Shown: in pieces, positions 13,311-25,616 of the stretch
Layout: each line of letters begins with the position of its first letter
Numbering within the stretch: the first letter of the stretch is position 1
Assembly: GCA_050084985.1 (NCBI GenBank)
Contig: JBITNC010000002.1
Span: 5,146,001 to 5,210,000, forward strand
DNA: 64,000 nt
Direction of reading: 5' to 3'
Origin: Nageia nagi
Lineage: Eukaryota > Pinophyta
The notes under the pieces: model-generated
What the model was told of the DNA's origin: nothing
Seen by the model: only the letters and a program-made list of their open reading frames with translations
Databases searched by the model: none
Translations under genes and position numbers: made by a program

Positions 13311-13789
13311 TTTGTATTTGTTAATAACTTGTTATTTTTTTGGAATTATGAAAAAAAAAATGTGCACACTCTACATATAGTTCTTCAAAAGTTAAAAAAT
13401 AAAATAAATTAAAAATGATAAGTTTTGGTCAAATTATTCTTGCTGGACATGAGCACTTTTTGAAACGATAATTAAGGCCAATAAAAATTTAATAGTAAAA
13501 AAATATTCATGAAAAAATTACAAAAGAATATCCTGCACAATCTTTATTATCTTACATATCTTTACCCAAAATGCATTCACCTTATTTTTTAAGACATCCT
13601 CAAATCCCTTATGTAGCTTGCTTTTTAAGTTTTTGGAATGAGCTCCACTCTGCATATTGTCAAGATGGTAATTTCCAACTACAAGCATATATCAATATTA
13701 AGAAATAAGATAATATGGTATTCTAACATGTATTCAATCTAACAAGATGTTAAATATTGCATTTGTCATATGTAAAGCCAAACTTTGTA

Positions 13790-14375
13790 ACCTTTGCCAT
13801 CATTATTTAACAAGATGCATGATGCAGACATAGTTTGATGGAATGCAATAATTAAAGGATATTCAATTCATGGCTACAACAAGGATTCCCTTAAACTCTT
13901 TGATCAATGTGATGTATACATAGTTTAATGGAATGCAATGATCGTAGGATATACACAAAATGGGTTTTCTAAAAAGGATATAGAGACTTTTAAGCAAATG
14001 CAATTATCAAATGTAAAGACAAACTTTATAACCTTTGCCAACATTCTTCTAGCATGTGGCACCATGGGAGATCTATAAGAAGGTATGTACATCTATCAAA
14101 GAGTAGTTGAAAATGATTTTGCATTAAATGTTATGGTTGTGAGTGCCCTCGTATGCATGTATACAAAATGTGGAAGAATATACAAAGCCCAAGAATTATT
14201 TAACAAGATGCATGATGCAGATACAATTTGATGGAGTTCAATGATTAGAGGATATGCAATTCATGGCTACAACAAGGATGCCCTTAAAATCTTTAATTTG
14301 CATGATGCAAATACAAATTCATGGAATGCAATGATCGTATGATATGCACAAAATAGGTTTTCTTAAATGGATATA
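13790..14375 (+). pseudogene. PPR-protein gene remnant (piece 2)
   Basis: This is the best preserved PPR piece. In order I read NKMHDADIV-stop-WNAI, GYSIHGYNKDSLKLF, MIVGYTQNGFS, FKQMQLSNVKTNFITF, ILLACGTMGDL, ALVCMYTKCGRIYKAQELF, then a second NKMHDADTI-stop-W and GYAIHGYNKDALKIF. The spacing and the A-L-V-x-M-Y-x-K-C-G signature are those of PLS-class PPR proteins, which usually act in organelle RNA editing or processing. In-frame stops fall where Ser codons are expected before Trp, and there are frameshifts. Confidence 0.72.
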
Positions 14376-15604
14376 GACACTACTATACATAACCAATTTT
14401 GTTTCATACCATGCATTAATCAACAATATTATTTAAAAAAAAAATTGTATAAATCATGATGTATCATTTAACACTAAGGGTACTATCAAGCAAAGCATCA
14501 TTTTTGCATCAATTATAATGTCATTCCTTGCATCATATATCAATATTCTGAGCATCAAATAATTAGCATTATACATGATGTGTAAAGCATCATTTATAGC
14601 ATCAAAATTATAGAAATGAAGAAGATTTCTTGTTTGCAACATGCATCTTGTCAAATAATTCATGTGTCTTCTCTATGCTTCCATGTTTTGCATATATTTC
14701 TAATAGGGCACTCACAACCACAACATCCAATAAAAATTTGATTTTAAAGAGTCTTTGATGTATGTATAAACCTTTTTGCAAATCTCTTAGTTTGGTGCAT
14801 GCTTTGAGGATGCTGGGAAAGGTGAATTCATTTGGTGGGACTATTGTCGGTGTTTATTGCATTTGGTGAAATAGTTTCAATGCATGTTGAGGAAATCCAT
14901 GTCTTTAGTAACCTCAAACTATAATATTCCATGAGAAGATGTGTTGTTCGATTATACAGTCAAAACTTCACAAGTGTCCACCAAACTTCGTGGGAGGCTA
15001 AAGCATGCAATGCATATTTTTCTTACCACAAAATATATATATACACTACTATCTATGTTCTTCAATATGTCTTTAGCTCCTACAGACCTACATCACTAAC
15101 AATGCCCTTATAAAGGGAAAGTTCCTTCATTCACTCATCAATGACATCATACCTACCATTAAAAATCCATCATTAATCAAGGGAATCCATTATTGAATAA
15201 GGGAATACACCGATGATCAATAGTGGATCATACCATGATCCATGTGCATGATCTGTACCTTTTTCCTATTCCATGTATCACTTGACATAGTATTTTATGT
15301 AATCAATACATCAACCAATACGCCAATTGATACATAAACTAATACGTTAACCAATGCATCAACCAATACATAAAAAAATTGGTTTTATATAGATTGACAT
15401 AGACATATCGAATAATGATATATCTTGCATCATGGCATCAAAATGAAATTTTATGATGTATGGTATGATAAAAAATTGCTAAAATGTAGTAGTGAGAGAC
15501 TTTTAAACAGATGTAATTATCATATATAAATCCAAATAATGTAACATTTTATAGTAGTCTTCCAACATTATTCATAAGATGAATCATTATGCATGTATTC
15601 CTAA
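14376..15604. other. Unassigned DNA with short degenerate repeats
   Basis: Contains many variants of a gcatcat/aaccaatacatc-like word, densest around 15300-15380. Otherwise no gene, no transposon protein and no RNA gene is visible. Confidence 0.45.
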
Positions 15605-16235
15605 CCCATAAACCTTAAATTAGGTATTTGGATGTGTCTACTTGGTGCTTGTAAATTGAATGTTATGGGTCGTGCAGAATATCTTGAAGGAGCTTTGAAT
15701 TTTCACTACTAAAATACCATAAACCTTGAATTGGGTGTGTGGATGTGTCTACTTGGTGCTTGTAAATCAAATGTTATAGTTCATGCAACCTATATTGAGG
15801 GAGCTTTTAACTTTCATTTCCAAAATACCTATATACCATGAATTGGGTTTGTGGATGTAACTACTTGGTACTTGTAAATCGAATATTGTGGTTCATGCAG
15901 GCTATCTTGAGGGAGATTTGAACTTTCACTACCAAAATACTTGTAAACCAAGAATTGGATGTGTGTATGTGTCTACTTAGTGCTTGTAAATTGAATATTA
16001 TGGTTTGTGCAGGCTATCTCGAGGGAGCTTTGAACTTTTACTGCCAAAGTACCCATAAACCTTAAATTGGGTATGTAGAAGTAACTACTTGGTACTTGTA
16101 AATCGAATATTATGGTTCATGCAAGCTATTTTGAGGGAGATTTGAACTTGTACTATTAAAATACATGTAAACCTTGAATTGGGCATGTGGATGTATGAAC
16201 TTGGTGCTTCTAAATCAAATATTATGGTTGTGAGT
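15605..16235. repeat. Tandem array, about 111-bp unit, five to six copies
   Basis: Units begin near 15605, 15717, 15828, 15939, 16051 and 16163. Each contains a variant of aaaccttgaattgggtgtgtgg, tctacttggtgcttgtaaat, ggttcatgcaggctatcttg and agggagctttgaac. The last unit runs directly into PPR-like sequence (atggttgtgagt), and the same word occurs in piece 2 at about 14133, so the array appears to have arisen inside the decayed PPR locus. Not open in any frame. Confidence 0.85.
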
Positions 16236-16375
16236 ATCTTGATAGATATTTATGAAAGATGTAGAAGAATACATCAAACTCGAAAATGATTTGACAAGAT
16301 ACATGATGAAAATTATAGTTTCATGGTCTACAATGATTCTAGGATAGACATAAAATGGGTTTTCTAAAATAATGT
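16205..16375 (+). pseudogene. PPR-protein gene remnant (piece 3)
   Basis: Short plus-strand segment reading MVVSILIDIYERCRRI then FDKIHDE and, after a frameshift, an I-K-W-V-F stretch. It parallels the A-L-V-x-M-Y-x-K-C-G and F-x-K-M-H-D part of piece 2 and follows the 111-bp array directly. Confidence 0.45.
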
Positions 16376-17656
16376 AAAAAAAATAGGGCATAGACATATA
16401 TGCAAAATGCAAAAAAAATATAAAGTCACAAATTAAGGAAGAATACATGTTGCTTGAACCTCATAATGCAAATAAATACAAGGTACAAACATATATGTAG
16501 AATATATAAGAAGAATACAAGGTCACAAATCGAGGAAGAATACCTCCTTAAACCTCATCTTGCCTCCTCTTGTCTCCTTTTATCTCTTCATGCAAAATGC
16601 CCCTTTCTCTCCTCTAACCCCTTAGTTGGCAAACTCAAAAAACTTGAAATATTGAAAACATTCCAAATTCTCGCCTAAGCTCCCTACACATGCCTTGTTT
16701 ATTTTTATTTAATTAAGGGGCAGTTTTTCACCACCTCTTTATAAGTTTAGGAGATGGGTTAAAATATCCACACAAAAACCACACAGGAGGGTCACTTAAT
16801 AGAAGGCCTTCAAAACACATGTGTTCACTGACTTCTTTAAAAATCTCTTATTTTAAAAATATACCACCTTATCTTTTAATTTATTAAACCCCTTATGTAA
16901 ACCCCTATATAATAAATATAATCCTTTTAAAAAACTTACCATTTTACCAAAAAAATTAATTAATTTTTAATACCCCTTAGTAGTTTTACCCCTTAATATG
17001 ATCATCTAGAAGTATAGTGATCCAAGACTTTGTCAATTGAAACCCTTGATTTTTGTTATTTAAAATCACCCAAAATGATGACCTAAGGGAAGATTGAGAT
17101 ATCTCAATTTTGATAAAGTCTAATAATATTTAAATGGCTCTATTTGTGGAATATTTTGTATCAATTTTAAACACACCTACCCCCTCCCCTTATAAAATGC
17201 TTATTGATATACAAATAGTTCCACTTGATATTAAAAATAACCCTTGGTATGTACTCACATGGTATTTACCATTTCCTAATAGTGACCCCCCTATAAAAAA
17301 CCACCACTTAAACCTAAAAATGAGGCAGTTAAAAACCACCTACCCAAAACTCCCTCAAATTGCCTGTTGTTAAAGCCCATTTTTGGTCTAGTATTCGAGG
17401 ACCTATGATGACTTGTTTTACTTTGTGAGGATTAATGATGATCCATTTTTGATGGATCAATGAGTTATGGTTTTTATGGTATCTTTGTTTAATTATCATT
17501 TGTGCATATCTTTCTTCATTTTGTCTGTAATAGGTAAGTACAATAAGTAAGTATTCAAATCTCCATCTTAATAGGCAATAGCTTGTTCCTTATTGAATAT
17601 CATATATTTCTATTATTGTTTATCTGTGGTCAATTTGATCTAAGTAAGTTTTAGGA
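16376..17656. other. Unassigned intergenic DNA
   Basis: AT-rich with C-rich patches (for example 17166-17380). Short open frames at 16454-16678 and 17134-17373 (plus) show no recognisable domain. Confidence 0.45.
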
Positions 17657-17980
17657 TTATTTAATTACTATGATTTCCCTTTTTTCCCATCCTACAACTA
17701 TAATATTATCAACATCATTATCCATCCATATTCCCACTGATGGAATTTCATAATTATTCTTGACCTTCTTCTCATGGAGGTACATCATTATATCAAACTC
17801 ATCACAAAGGAACTTCATCAAATTAGTCATATCCTTGTATAATGATACTATATCAAGCTTTTCCCTGCAAAGGGATATTATCAAACCAACCTCTTCTGCA
17901 TAGGATAATATCAAATTATAAGTTGCTTCATAGAGGGTTATTATTAAATTAATCCTCTCCTCATAGACCACCATCATCAA
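17657..17980 (-). CDS. Hypothetical 107-aa protein with 11-residue repeats
   Basis: An uninterrupted minus-strand frame from ATG at 17980. Residues about 10-73 consist of roughly six degenerate 11-residue repeats (LIITLYEATYN, LILSYAEEVG, LIISLCREKLD, IVSLYKDMTN, LMKFLCDEFD, IMMYLHEKK). The DNA repeats at about 33 bp. The pattern of hydrophobic and acidic residues would suit an alpha-helical coil. The family is unknown. It may be a fragment of a retroelement gag or an expanded tandem repeat that happens to be open. No promoter or intron evidence. Confidence 0.25.
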   Translation of the reverse strand: MMMVVYEERINLIITLYEATYNLILSYAEEVGLIISLCREKLDIVSLYKDMTNLMKFLCDEFDIMMYLHEKKVKNNYEIPSVGIWMDNDVDNIIVVGWEKREIIVIK

Positions 17981-18574
17981 TCCCTATGATGTGACATCAA
18001 ATCAATCATCCTTTATTGTAACCTATTGAGGTACATTCCTTCTCTTAATACATCTTATATTTGAAGATAAATCTACACTAAAATAGGGGAAAAACTAGCC
18101 ATACATCTTAGGGCTTGTACATACTTGTATCTTTCAAATCACTTGAAAAATCCAAAAAAAAAGGACTAAAGTTTCAAAAGTTCAAAAAATAAAATATTTT
18201 AAAATTTCTAAAAAAATAAAAATATTTAAAATTATAAAAAATTGAAGCATGTAATTTTTTGAGAAGCTAATATTTATCTTGTTGATCTTACACAATATTG
18301 GTTGAAAGCAAGTGTATTTCAACAAAATAATCAAAGAGGTCTCACCATCTTCCATGCCCCCATATTTACCCTTAGGGTCACACCCATTCTCCTTCCATCA
18401 CCATAAAGCCTATTATTTTCCAAATACCATATATTAGGGAGACATAAGGAAACTTATTCTCAATCAACAAGATTTAATCATATTGTTTCTCTTGAAAGTT
18501 AAACTTTTGATGTCCAACTTTGATTTCGATGTAAACTAGTTATGCTATGTGCAATGACTAGCCTATCTTATAAG
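17981..18574. other. Unassigned intergenic DNA
   Basis: Noncoding AT-rich flank immediately outside the nested retrotransposon. The last five bases before the element (18575-18579, agcat) are the target duplication. Confidence 0.5.
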
Positions 18575-18579
18575 AGCAT

Positions 18580-19080
18580 TATATTAACTAATACATATAC
18601 TTAATTCCTAAATTCCCAAGATTATATGAAAGATCTCTCATCCAAAAATATTCTAAAGCATAAACAATCTCACAAAGTGACTCAAGATATAAAGTGGTTC
18701 CTCCAACTAGGAGTACATCCACTAACAAGATCTTACTTCATTCACAAAGTCAACTCTCTTACAATCCACCTAACTTCATCTCTTAATCACTATCATAGGG
18801 CATAAATTTGCTTCATAAATTGGTGAGTAATCACAAAGAGGGGGTCTTCTATTTATAGATCAAAATCCCCCTTTGGATCACCCTTTTAACCATTGTACAG
18901 GGGCATCACATACTACTCCCTTTTACCTAAGGGGCATGCTCATGAGATGGAGTGTAGAACAAGTTACATTATCATATTCACTTAAATACTTAAGGTATCT
19001 ATTGATACCATTAAGTATTAGTGAATTTACAAAGAGGAACATTACAAAACTTTTACAATAATGCATTATACATTCCAATA
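18580..19080 (-). repeat. 3' LTR of the outer copia element
   Basis: 501 bp, the same length as its partner at 35925. Both terminal dinucleotides have decayed (TG to TA at the right end, CA to TA at the left end, minus-strand reading), changes of the C-to-T / G-to-A type. Confidence 0.88.
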
Positions 19081-19090
19081 CTCTCCCTTA
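19081..19090 (-). other. Polypurine tract of the outer copia element
   Basis: The minus strand reads TAAGGGAGAG directly before the 3' LTR, matching TAAGGGGGAG before the right LTR of the nested element at 27591-27600. Confidence 0.8.
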
Positions 19091-19290
19091 ATGCAATATT
19101 ATGATAGAGCGAAGAAGAGAGAAGAAAGAGAGAGGTAAGAGAGTTCTCCATACAAATACAACTGGAGATGAGAACTTTTTACATCTTTATGAAGTAAGCA
19201 AGATTTTATTTTGAGACTCACTACTTTACCATTTTAGCAAATGGTTTATAATACGATCATTAACCATATTTGGTTTCAACATACATAAAG

Positions 19291-19751
19291 TGTTAGAATT
19301 TGTAATGTAATATTGAGAATTAATGTTTACCTTTATGTAACCAATTAAACACTTAAAGTATCACTAGATACCTTTAAGTGTTTAATGAATATAATATTAT
19401 GGAACTTTAACCTTACCCTTGGGAAAAAGGGAGGTTAAGGTGGGGATTAAACCCTATAAATAGAGGGCCTCCCCTCTTATAAAACACATTCGAGTTATAG
19501 AAGCAAAGTTATGCTCATAGTATGGTTGTAGGAGAAGTAGGAATGTAGATTGTAAGAGGGTGCATCTAAGAGTAATGAGATCTTAGTTAGTGAACGTACT
19601 CCCAAGGAGAGAGGAACCACTTTATATTGTATCTCTTATGTATCTTATGTGAGATTGGCAATTGTTATTATGCTTATGTTTAGTTGGAGTTGAGTGTATT
19701 CCAAGTGATCTTAGTGATTAAGAATTAATTACCAAAGAGTTGATTCCTTTA
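19291..19751 (+). repeat. 5' LTR of the nested element
   Basis: 461 bp, beginning TGTTAGAATTTG. It ends CCTTTA where the partner ends CCTTCA (CA to TA decay). Clearly related to the right LTR, with substitutions and small indels, so the insertion is not recent. It contains a TATA-like ctataaatagag near 19460. Confidence 0.88.
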
Positions 19752-19753
19752 AG

Positions 19754-19765
19754 TGGTATTAGAGC
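19754..19765 (+). other. Primer-binding site of the nested element
   Basis: TGGTATTAGAGC, one mismatch to TGGTATCAGAGC, two bases after the LTR end. Initiator tRNA-Met type. Confidence 0.85.
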
Positions 19766-20549
19766 CTCTTTGGAAGCTACTCTTAAACATCATTGAAGGT
19801 CCATCTCCTTCCTCCATCTACATCCTTATTGAGGTAAAACTTTGTGAAGGTATAACATCCTTTTCTTTTGCAAATTTTTGGATCATTTTATCATGATACT
19901 AACATTTTTTGTGATCTTAAAAATTTGCTTAATATGACTTATATTGATATTATTATCATATTTTGTGGTTATACTAACAATTTGTGTTAATGTTAGGTTA
20001 CATCTTATTGCTATTACATTTTCTTTACTAACATTATTTCTTTGTTATTTACAAATCTTTAAGTAAACTTGCTTAATGTATAGCAATAATGTGTTATTTT
20101 AAGGCTAACATTATTTTCTTAGTTGCAAATTTTCTAGGTAAACTTGCTTGAATTATAACAATAATGTGTTATTTTTGAATCTAGTTATAGCTTAAATTTG
20201 CAATTTTCTACTCTAGATATTAATGTAGAAATATTTATAAGTGTTGCAAGTTTTTTACAACTTTACAAAACATTATTGAGGCAATAATTTTTTTCCTTGC
20301 AGTATGTGTATATTTAAAAAAAATACATAAAGGAAAGTTTATGCATACATTTTCAAATGTGTATATATTTTTAAGTACACCCATCAAAGATTAGTAAAAA
20401 AAATTGCAATTTTTTGCTAGATATGAAAATTTGTGTATACACAATTTATCTATATTAATTTTTTTTACATTTTTTTCTATATTAAAATTAAAAAAAAAAA
20501 TTATTGCAATTTTTTTTGTATTAAAAAAAATAATATATATATATATATT

Positions 20550-20890
20550 ATGGGGTGTGCATAGCCATCTGGCTAGCGCAACCTCCTATGGGGTACGCAT
20601 AGCCATCTGGTTGGCATAGCCCCTATGGGGTATGCACAACCATTTGGATGGTGCAACCCTTTATGGGGTACATAGCCATCTGGCTGGTGCAGCCCCTTTA
20701 GGGTGTGCTCAACCTTGGCTAGTGTGTCTCCTTGTGGGGAGTGTGCCTCGATTTGGCTGGTTGCCCATACCACTTCACCCATTTATCATTGCCTTCCTAG
20801 GGCTCCCTCTCCTATCGCATCCTCCACGCCTTCTCCTACGTGGCTACTCTGCTTGGTGGTGTGGACATGTCTACTTGGTGCTTGTAGAGC
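20550..20890. repeat. GC-rich minisatellite cassette in the nested element's leader
   Basis: An abrupt GC-rich island in very AT-rich surroundings, starting about 785 bp after the PBS. The first 210 bp consist of degenerate units built on tatggggtgtgcatagcc and catctggctggtgcaacc. The last part is non-repetitive and C-rich. It resembles the array at 51310-51745, which occupies the equivalent place in another element. Overlapping open frames on both strands (20573-20782, 20632-20904) reflect the repeat and have no recognisable product. Confidence 0.75.
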
Positions 20891-21839
20891 ACATAAGAAT
20901 GTAGGGATAGGGAATTTGTGGCAACAATGTTTTATTTTTTTGGAATCTAAATATTTTGAAGTGGGTAGTTGGGATGCTAGTAAAACAAAGGTAAAGATAT
21001 TCATGCAAATTTGAGGAATAAATTAATGTATGATGGGGTATCCTATGGGGACCTACTCATTTCAAAGAGAGTTATTATTATTCCTGTAGAGAATCCTAAG
21101 TACCCTTTTACAAGGGGACATATTTTTTTTAAAAAAAAGGGGGAGCATCCAAAGTTAATAGTTTTTAAGAAAAAGGGAGTATCCTATGTTATTTTTAACA
21201 AAAGGGGGGTCAAGCTTTTTAAAGAAAAAAGTAGAATCCTAAGTTACTTTTTTAAATGTGTATTATTTGAAGAGGGAATCCTAAGAGGACGTCCTAAGGT
21301 TATTATTGGATTCTAAGGGGAATTCTATGTTTTTAAATGTGAGGGAGCATTTTTTCACCTACAACTCTGTTAATGGGTATTTTTTTTCTCACCTATCCCT
21401 TTTATTTTTTACTAAGTTAATCTCCCCATTTATTTAAAAATATTTTTGTGAGGGGCTTAGGAATCCTAAGTCTTCTAAAAAATATTATTTTAAAAGATAA
21501 TATTTCAAGAAATTCCTTACTAAAAATATTTAGCAAGATTATTTTTACTCAAAATAAAGGGAGAAAATTTTATTTTTTGCTAAGCTAAAATCTTTGCTAA
21601 GTTAATAGTAAAATCACTTAGCAATTTTTTAATAATTTAGCTAAGATAATTTTTGCTAAATAAATTTTTTGAATCTCTTAGGACTTTTTTGAGTTAATCT
21701 TGCTAAATGTATGAATTTTTAAGGGGGGAAACTCCTTGTCATAGATGCATGCAAGAATGAATTAGGTATACATTTTTAAGTAAAAAGGGGGAGAATTCTT
21801 CGTTGTTTTGTTATTTAAAAATTTACAAACCTATGTAAA

Positions 21840-22380
21840 GAGTTCCACTAGGGGTTGTGACAAAACCCATTGGACTCTTAGGTTCATTCTTATGGATGAT
21901 GCTTGGATGAAGTTTCATTTTAAAGCACTTTATGCATATTTACTTTATATGCTTTGCAAATCATACAAATAATGAAAGTGCAACCCCCTAAAATAAACAC
22001 ATCTGATATTTTTTATTTCACAACATGACTTGTTTGGCGAGCCATGAGGTAAGGACAAGACAAACTAGAGCCTTTTAGTTCATCGATCCAAGTGGTAAAA
22101 AATTTGTACTTCTCAATTACCCCTAAGTCCTCTGTTGGTCTGGATATAACTCCATATAGGTGGATAGGTATGTGTGTAGTGATATCACATGTTTGCATGT
22201 TCATTCAAGGATTATCTTGATAACCTATGAGAAAAATTGAAAATATAATAAAGATAATTAATTTGGTTGATCCAATAAATGTTGAAACCTTGAAAAATAG
22301 TTAGTACTTCTCCTTGTGAGAGTATATTGCTACCCAAGGGGAACTAGTTGGAGATTGGTAGGACCTGGGATCCACCTTGT
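21840..22380 (+). repeat. Leader block conserved with the outer copia element
   Basis: This stretch aligns by eye with the minus strand of about 33780-33300. Shared words include ccattggactcttagg, acaacatgacttgttt, gtgtgtagtgata and ggatataactcc versus agatataactcc. Neither copy has a long open frame, so conservation reflects common ancestry of the leader, perhaps with a cis-acting role. Confidence 0.75.
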
Positions 22381-22623
22381 AAACATTCAGGTGAAGGCTT
22401 AATTTATGAGAAAATAACCTCAACATTACTCCCTTAATTGATTATATGGTGATGATAAAATGTTGGATATATGGATATTTGATTATGCACATGTTGATTA
22501 TTCTTGCTCATGTATGATGATGAAAATGCTTTATGCAAATTATCATTTTTATGAATTGTGATGGAAATGTGCACTTTAATTTATGCAGTTGTGAATATTA
22601 TTGTTAGTACATTTATTGATATC

Positions 22624-22811
22624 CATAGTTGCAAATTTTAATGGAGTGGTTAAAAAGGTTCACCCTTCTCCATAGTTACAAATTTTAATGGAGTGGTTAA
22701 AAAGTTTCGCCCTTTTCCATAGTTGCAAATTTTTGATGGAGTAGTTAAAAGTTTCACCTTCTCCATAGTTGTAAATTTCAACAAAGTGGTTAAAAAGGTT
22801 TACCCTTCTCC
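22624..22811. repeat. 47-bp tandem repeat, four copies
   Basis: Units start at 22624, 22671, 22718 and 22764. Each contains catagttgcaaattttaatg, gagtggttaaaaag and a cacccttctc-like end. It lies in the leader of the nested element, just after the conserved block. Confidence 0.88.
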
Positions 22812-23874
22812 TTGATTGAATAAGTTTGACTTGTTTTCTCTATAATTACAGAGAAGTTAACTTTTGGCTTGTTAAGATGTCTTTAATAGTGACATAATTA
22901 AGTTGACATTATTGTATTTGTGGCTTTGAAGAATTTTTGCTTATCTTATGAACTTGAAAATTTATCCAATAATAGTTTGATACAATATAGAAGCAAAAAA
23001 AATGTTTATTAATTTTGCAAAAGTTTCATTGACATACCCAAATGGATAGCAAAACTAAGTAGAATCGTCTATGTGATTAGGAGAGTTGGAGTTAGAACTC
23101 TCAGGATTTGTGATAAAAAAATTGGGCATATTGAACAAAGCATGAGTGATTGGGAAGAAATGATACCTGATATCAAAAAATGGGTAGTATACCCATTGAT
23201 CCCCTTCATAAGTTAGTCACGAAACATAAGTGGACTACTAGTGAAGATCACATTGCCATACAATGAATGCAATGATATAGGGGTGGTAGTACTCTTAAGG
23301 ATGCAGCATGGTAGGACCTACATAATGTAATAAATGAAAGATAAAAGGTGTCTAAGAACAATAAAATATGATCATCCATGTCTAGTTCAATTATGAAGCA
23401 TAACTGCTCAACATCCTCCAAATGATGGATAAAATAGATGGCCCATTGATGAAAAATTTGAGGATCCTATATGTGAACCAGGTTATGTCGCAAAGTAAGA
23501 TGAAGTGCAATGCAAGCACGTTGAATGAATTGACTTTGAATGAGTTGATGAAGAACTTCTTAGGGAAGATCAATGTGAAAACCATGGAAAATTTTTATAT
23601 CCATGATGAATGAAAAATGAGTTAGATCTTTATCAAGGTATCGTAAATAAGTTAAAAGCGATGGTGATCAAATAGAATGAAATGAACTTATAGAATTGAA
23701 AAATAATTAGATCATCGATCATAAATAAGAACATCAAAATGGATCAAGCATGAAAGCATAAATATTGATGTGAAAGTGTGCTTGACTATTGATTGATTAA
23801 CTAAATATGTGAGACAAGAAATTACATACTTTATTAAAAAACTAGAAAAGATTCCCATTGAAAAGTCCAAGTGG

Positions 23875-24376
23875 TTTTAGAATGTATAATACATTATTAT
23901 AAAGATTTTGTAATAATATTCTATGTAAGTTCACTAATACTTAAGGGTATCATTTGATACCATAAGTATTTAAGTGAATATGATAATGTAACTTGTCCTA
24001 CACTCCATGTCATGTGCATGCCCCTTGGGTAAAAGGATGTGCATGTCATGCTTTTGTACATTTGTTCAAAGGGTGATCCAAAGAGATATTTTGGTCTATA
24101 AATAGAAGGCTCCCTCTTTGGATCATACATGAATTTATGGAGTAAAGTTATGCTATATGATAGTGTTTAGGATATGAGATTAGGAGAATTGTAAGAGGTT
24201 CATATTTATGAATGAAGTAAGATCTAGTTAGTGGATGTACTCCTAATTGAAGGAACCACTTTATCTCTTTAGTTATCTTTGTGAGATTATCTTCTTTGAG
24301 TTATTTAGATGTGATTTTGAGCTTGCATGGGATCTTGGTAGTTTAGGGTTATTTATGTTATATTGCAATTCCTTCA
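23875..24376 (+). repeat. Solo LTR inside the nested element
   Basis: 502 bp of the outer element's LTR family (TTTTAGAATGTATAATAC start, CCTTCA end), flanked by agtgg on both sides (23870-23874 and 24377-24381). No internal sequence, PBS or polypurine tract adjoins it, so it is a product of LTR-LTR recombination. It contains a TATA-like ctataaatagaag near 24099. Confidence 0.88.
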
Positions 24377-25313
24377 AGTGGGTGGGCTTACGCCACATTT
24401 GGTGCTTGGTATGGTGAATGGTCACTAGAATCAAAAGAATTAATATCATTTTCAGATGTGTTAGAATATAATGTGCCCAATTCTAAAAGATCTTGATGTG
24501 AAAGAGGCGAAAAGTGATAGGAAAAAGAAAATCGATGATGTAGAATTTGATGTCCATCTTGCCAAGCAATGTGAAAAGTGTAAGTGGATGACCACTATAG
24601 ACTATGCTGACGAACTACCCATGTAATTATGAATGGTTTGAAATACTCTTGAGGATGCAAGGAAGATAGTTTGATGTAACGTATGAATTGTAAAAGATAG
24701 GGATTGAATGGGGTATAGACCATGATACACCATGTCCAATCGAGTTGATTGAGCAAATGAATTAAAAGGCATACATGATCATCTTGATTAAGATAAAGGA
24801 TCATGTAAATACTAAAATAATCATTTGGATATGATTAAAAAAATGTTATTCATTTTTGCAATAGGGTTTTATAAGCAACAAAGGAGAGATTCTCTAATGT
24901 TGCATGAACATTTTGATGCATTATGTTATCCTAGAGCTCACTCGGTAGGGTATGAAACTGAGAAACATTCATGAAAAATAACAAAGAAAAAAGATTTTAT
25001 CCAAAATTGTAAATGCAAAGCACTAAATGAAAAGTGAAGATCATTTACAATTATTTATAATGAAAAAGACTCCATATTGTCAAAATATCATAATTGTGAC
25101 AATTACAAAAAAAGGATTTGTTGAACAACAAATTCATGGAGATAAAAGTATCTCACCTTCAAATCATTTAATTGATTGGATGTCATAAGTGTAATATCCT
25201 ATCAGGATTGCAATGATGATAATACTAATAAGATGCATGATGACTAAGTGATTATGGTATCGTTGTGCTATTTCTTTTTCTCATATTGATTATTAAATGG
25301 GATATTTTTTATC

Positions 25314-25616
25314 ATGAACAATAGGTTAATTATCATGAATCCCACAAAGAATTTCATCGCAAACATGGGAAGTGCTTCCCTGAATTCTGACAAGGATACA
25401 AAGATATGGACAAACTTAGAGAATGACTATCTTCACCATGAAATGGTTGCGACAAATGTTCAGATGGAGATAATGGCCCATAATTACGATATGATGCAAA
25501 GAAAAAAAGTTGTATGCATACAATATTGCAAAGAACTCTTGGTTAAGGGAAATAAATTGCTATCTAAGAAAAATATGTGGGAAATTCAAGAAAAAGAGAA
25601 AGAGATGCAAATTTGA
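25314..25616 (+). CDS. Hypothetical 100-aa open frame in the nested element
   Basis: An open plus-strand frame from ATG with many Lys, Met, Asn and Glu residues and a charged C-terminus (KKNMWEIQEKEKEM). The N-terminus includes SLNSDKDTKIW. No retroviral gag motif is visible. It could be a relic of a coiled gag-like protein or chance. It is the longest open frame in the interior of this element outside the GC-rich leader. Confidence 0.2.
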   Translation: MNNRLIIMNPTKNFIANMGSASLNSDKDTKIWTNLENDYLHHEMVATNVQMEIMAHNYDMMQRKKVVCIQYCKELLVKGNKLLSKKNMWEIQEKEKEMQI

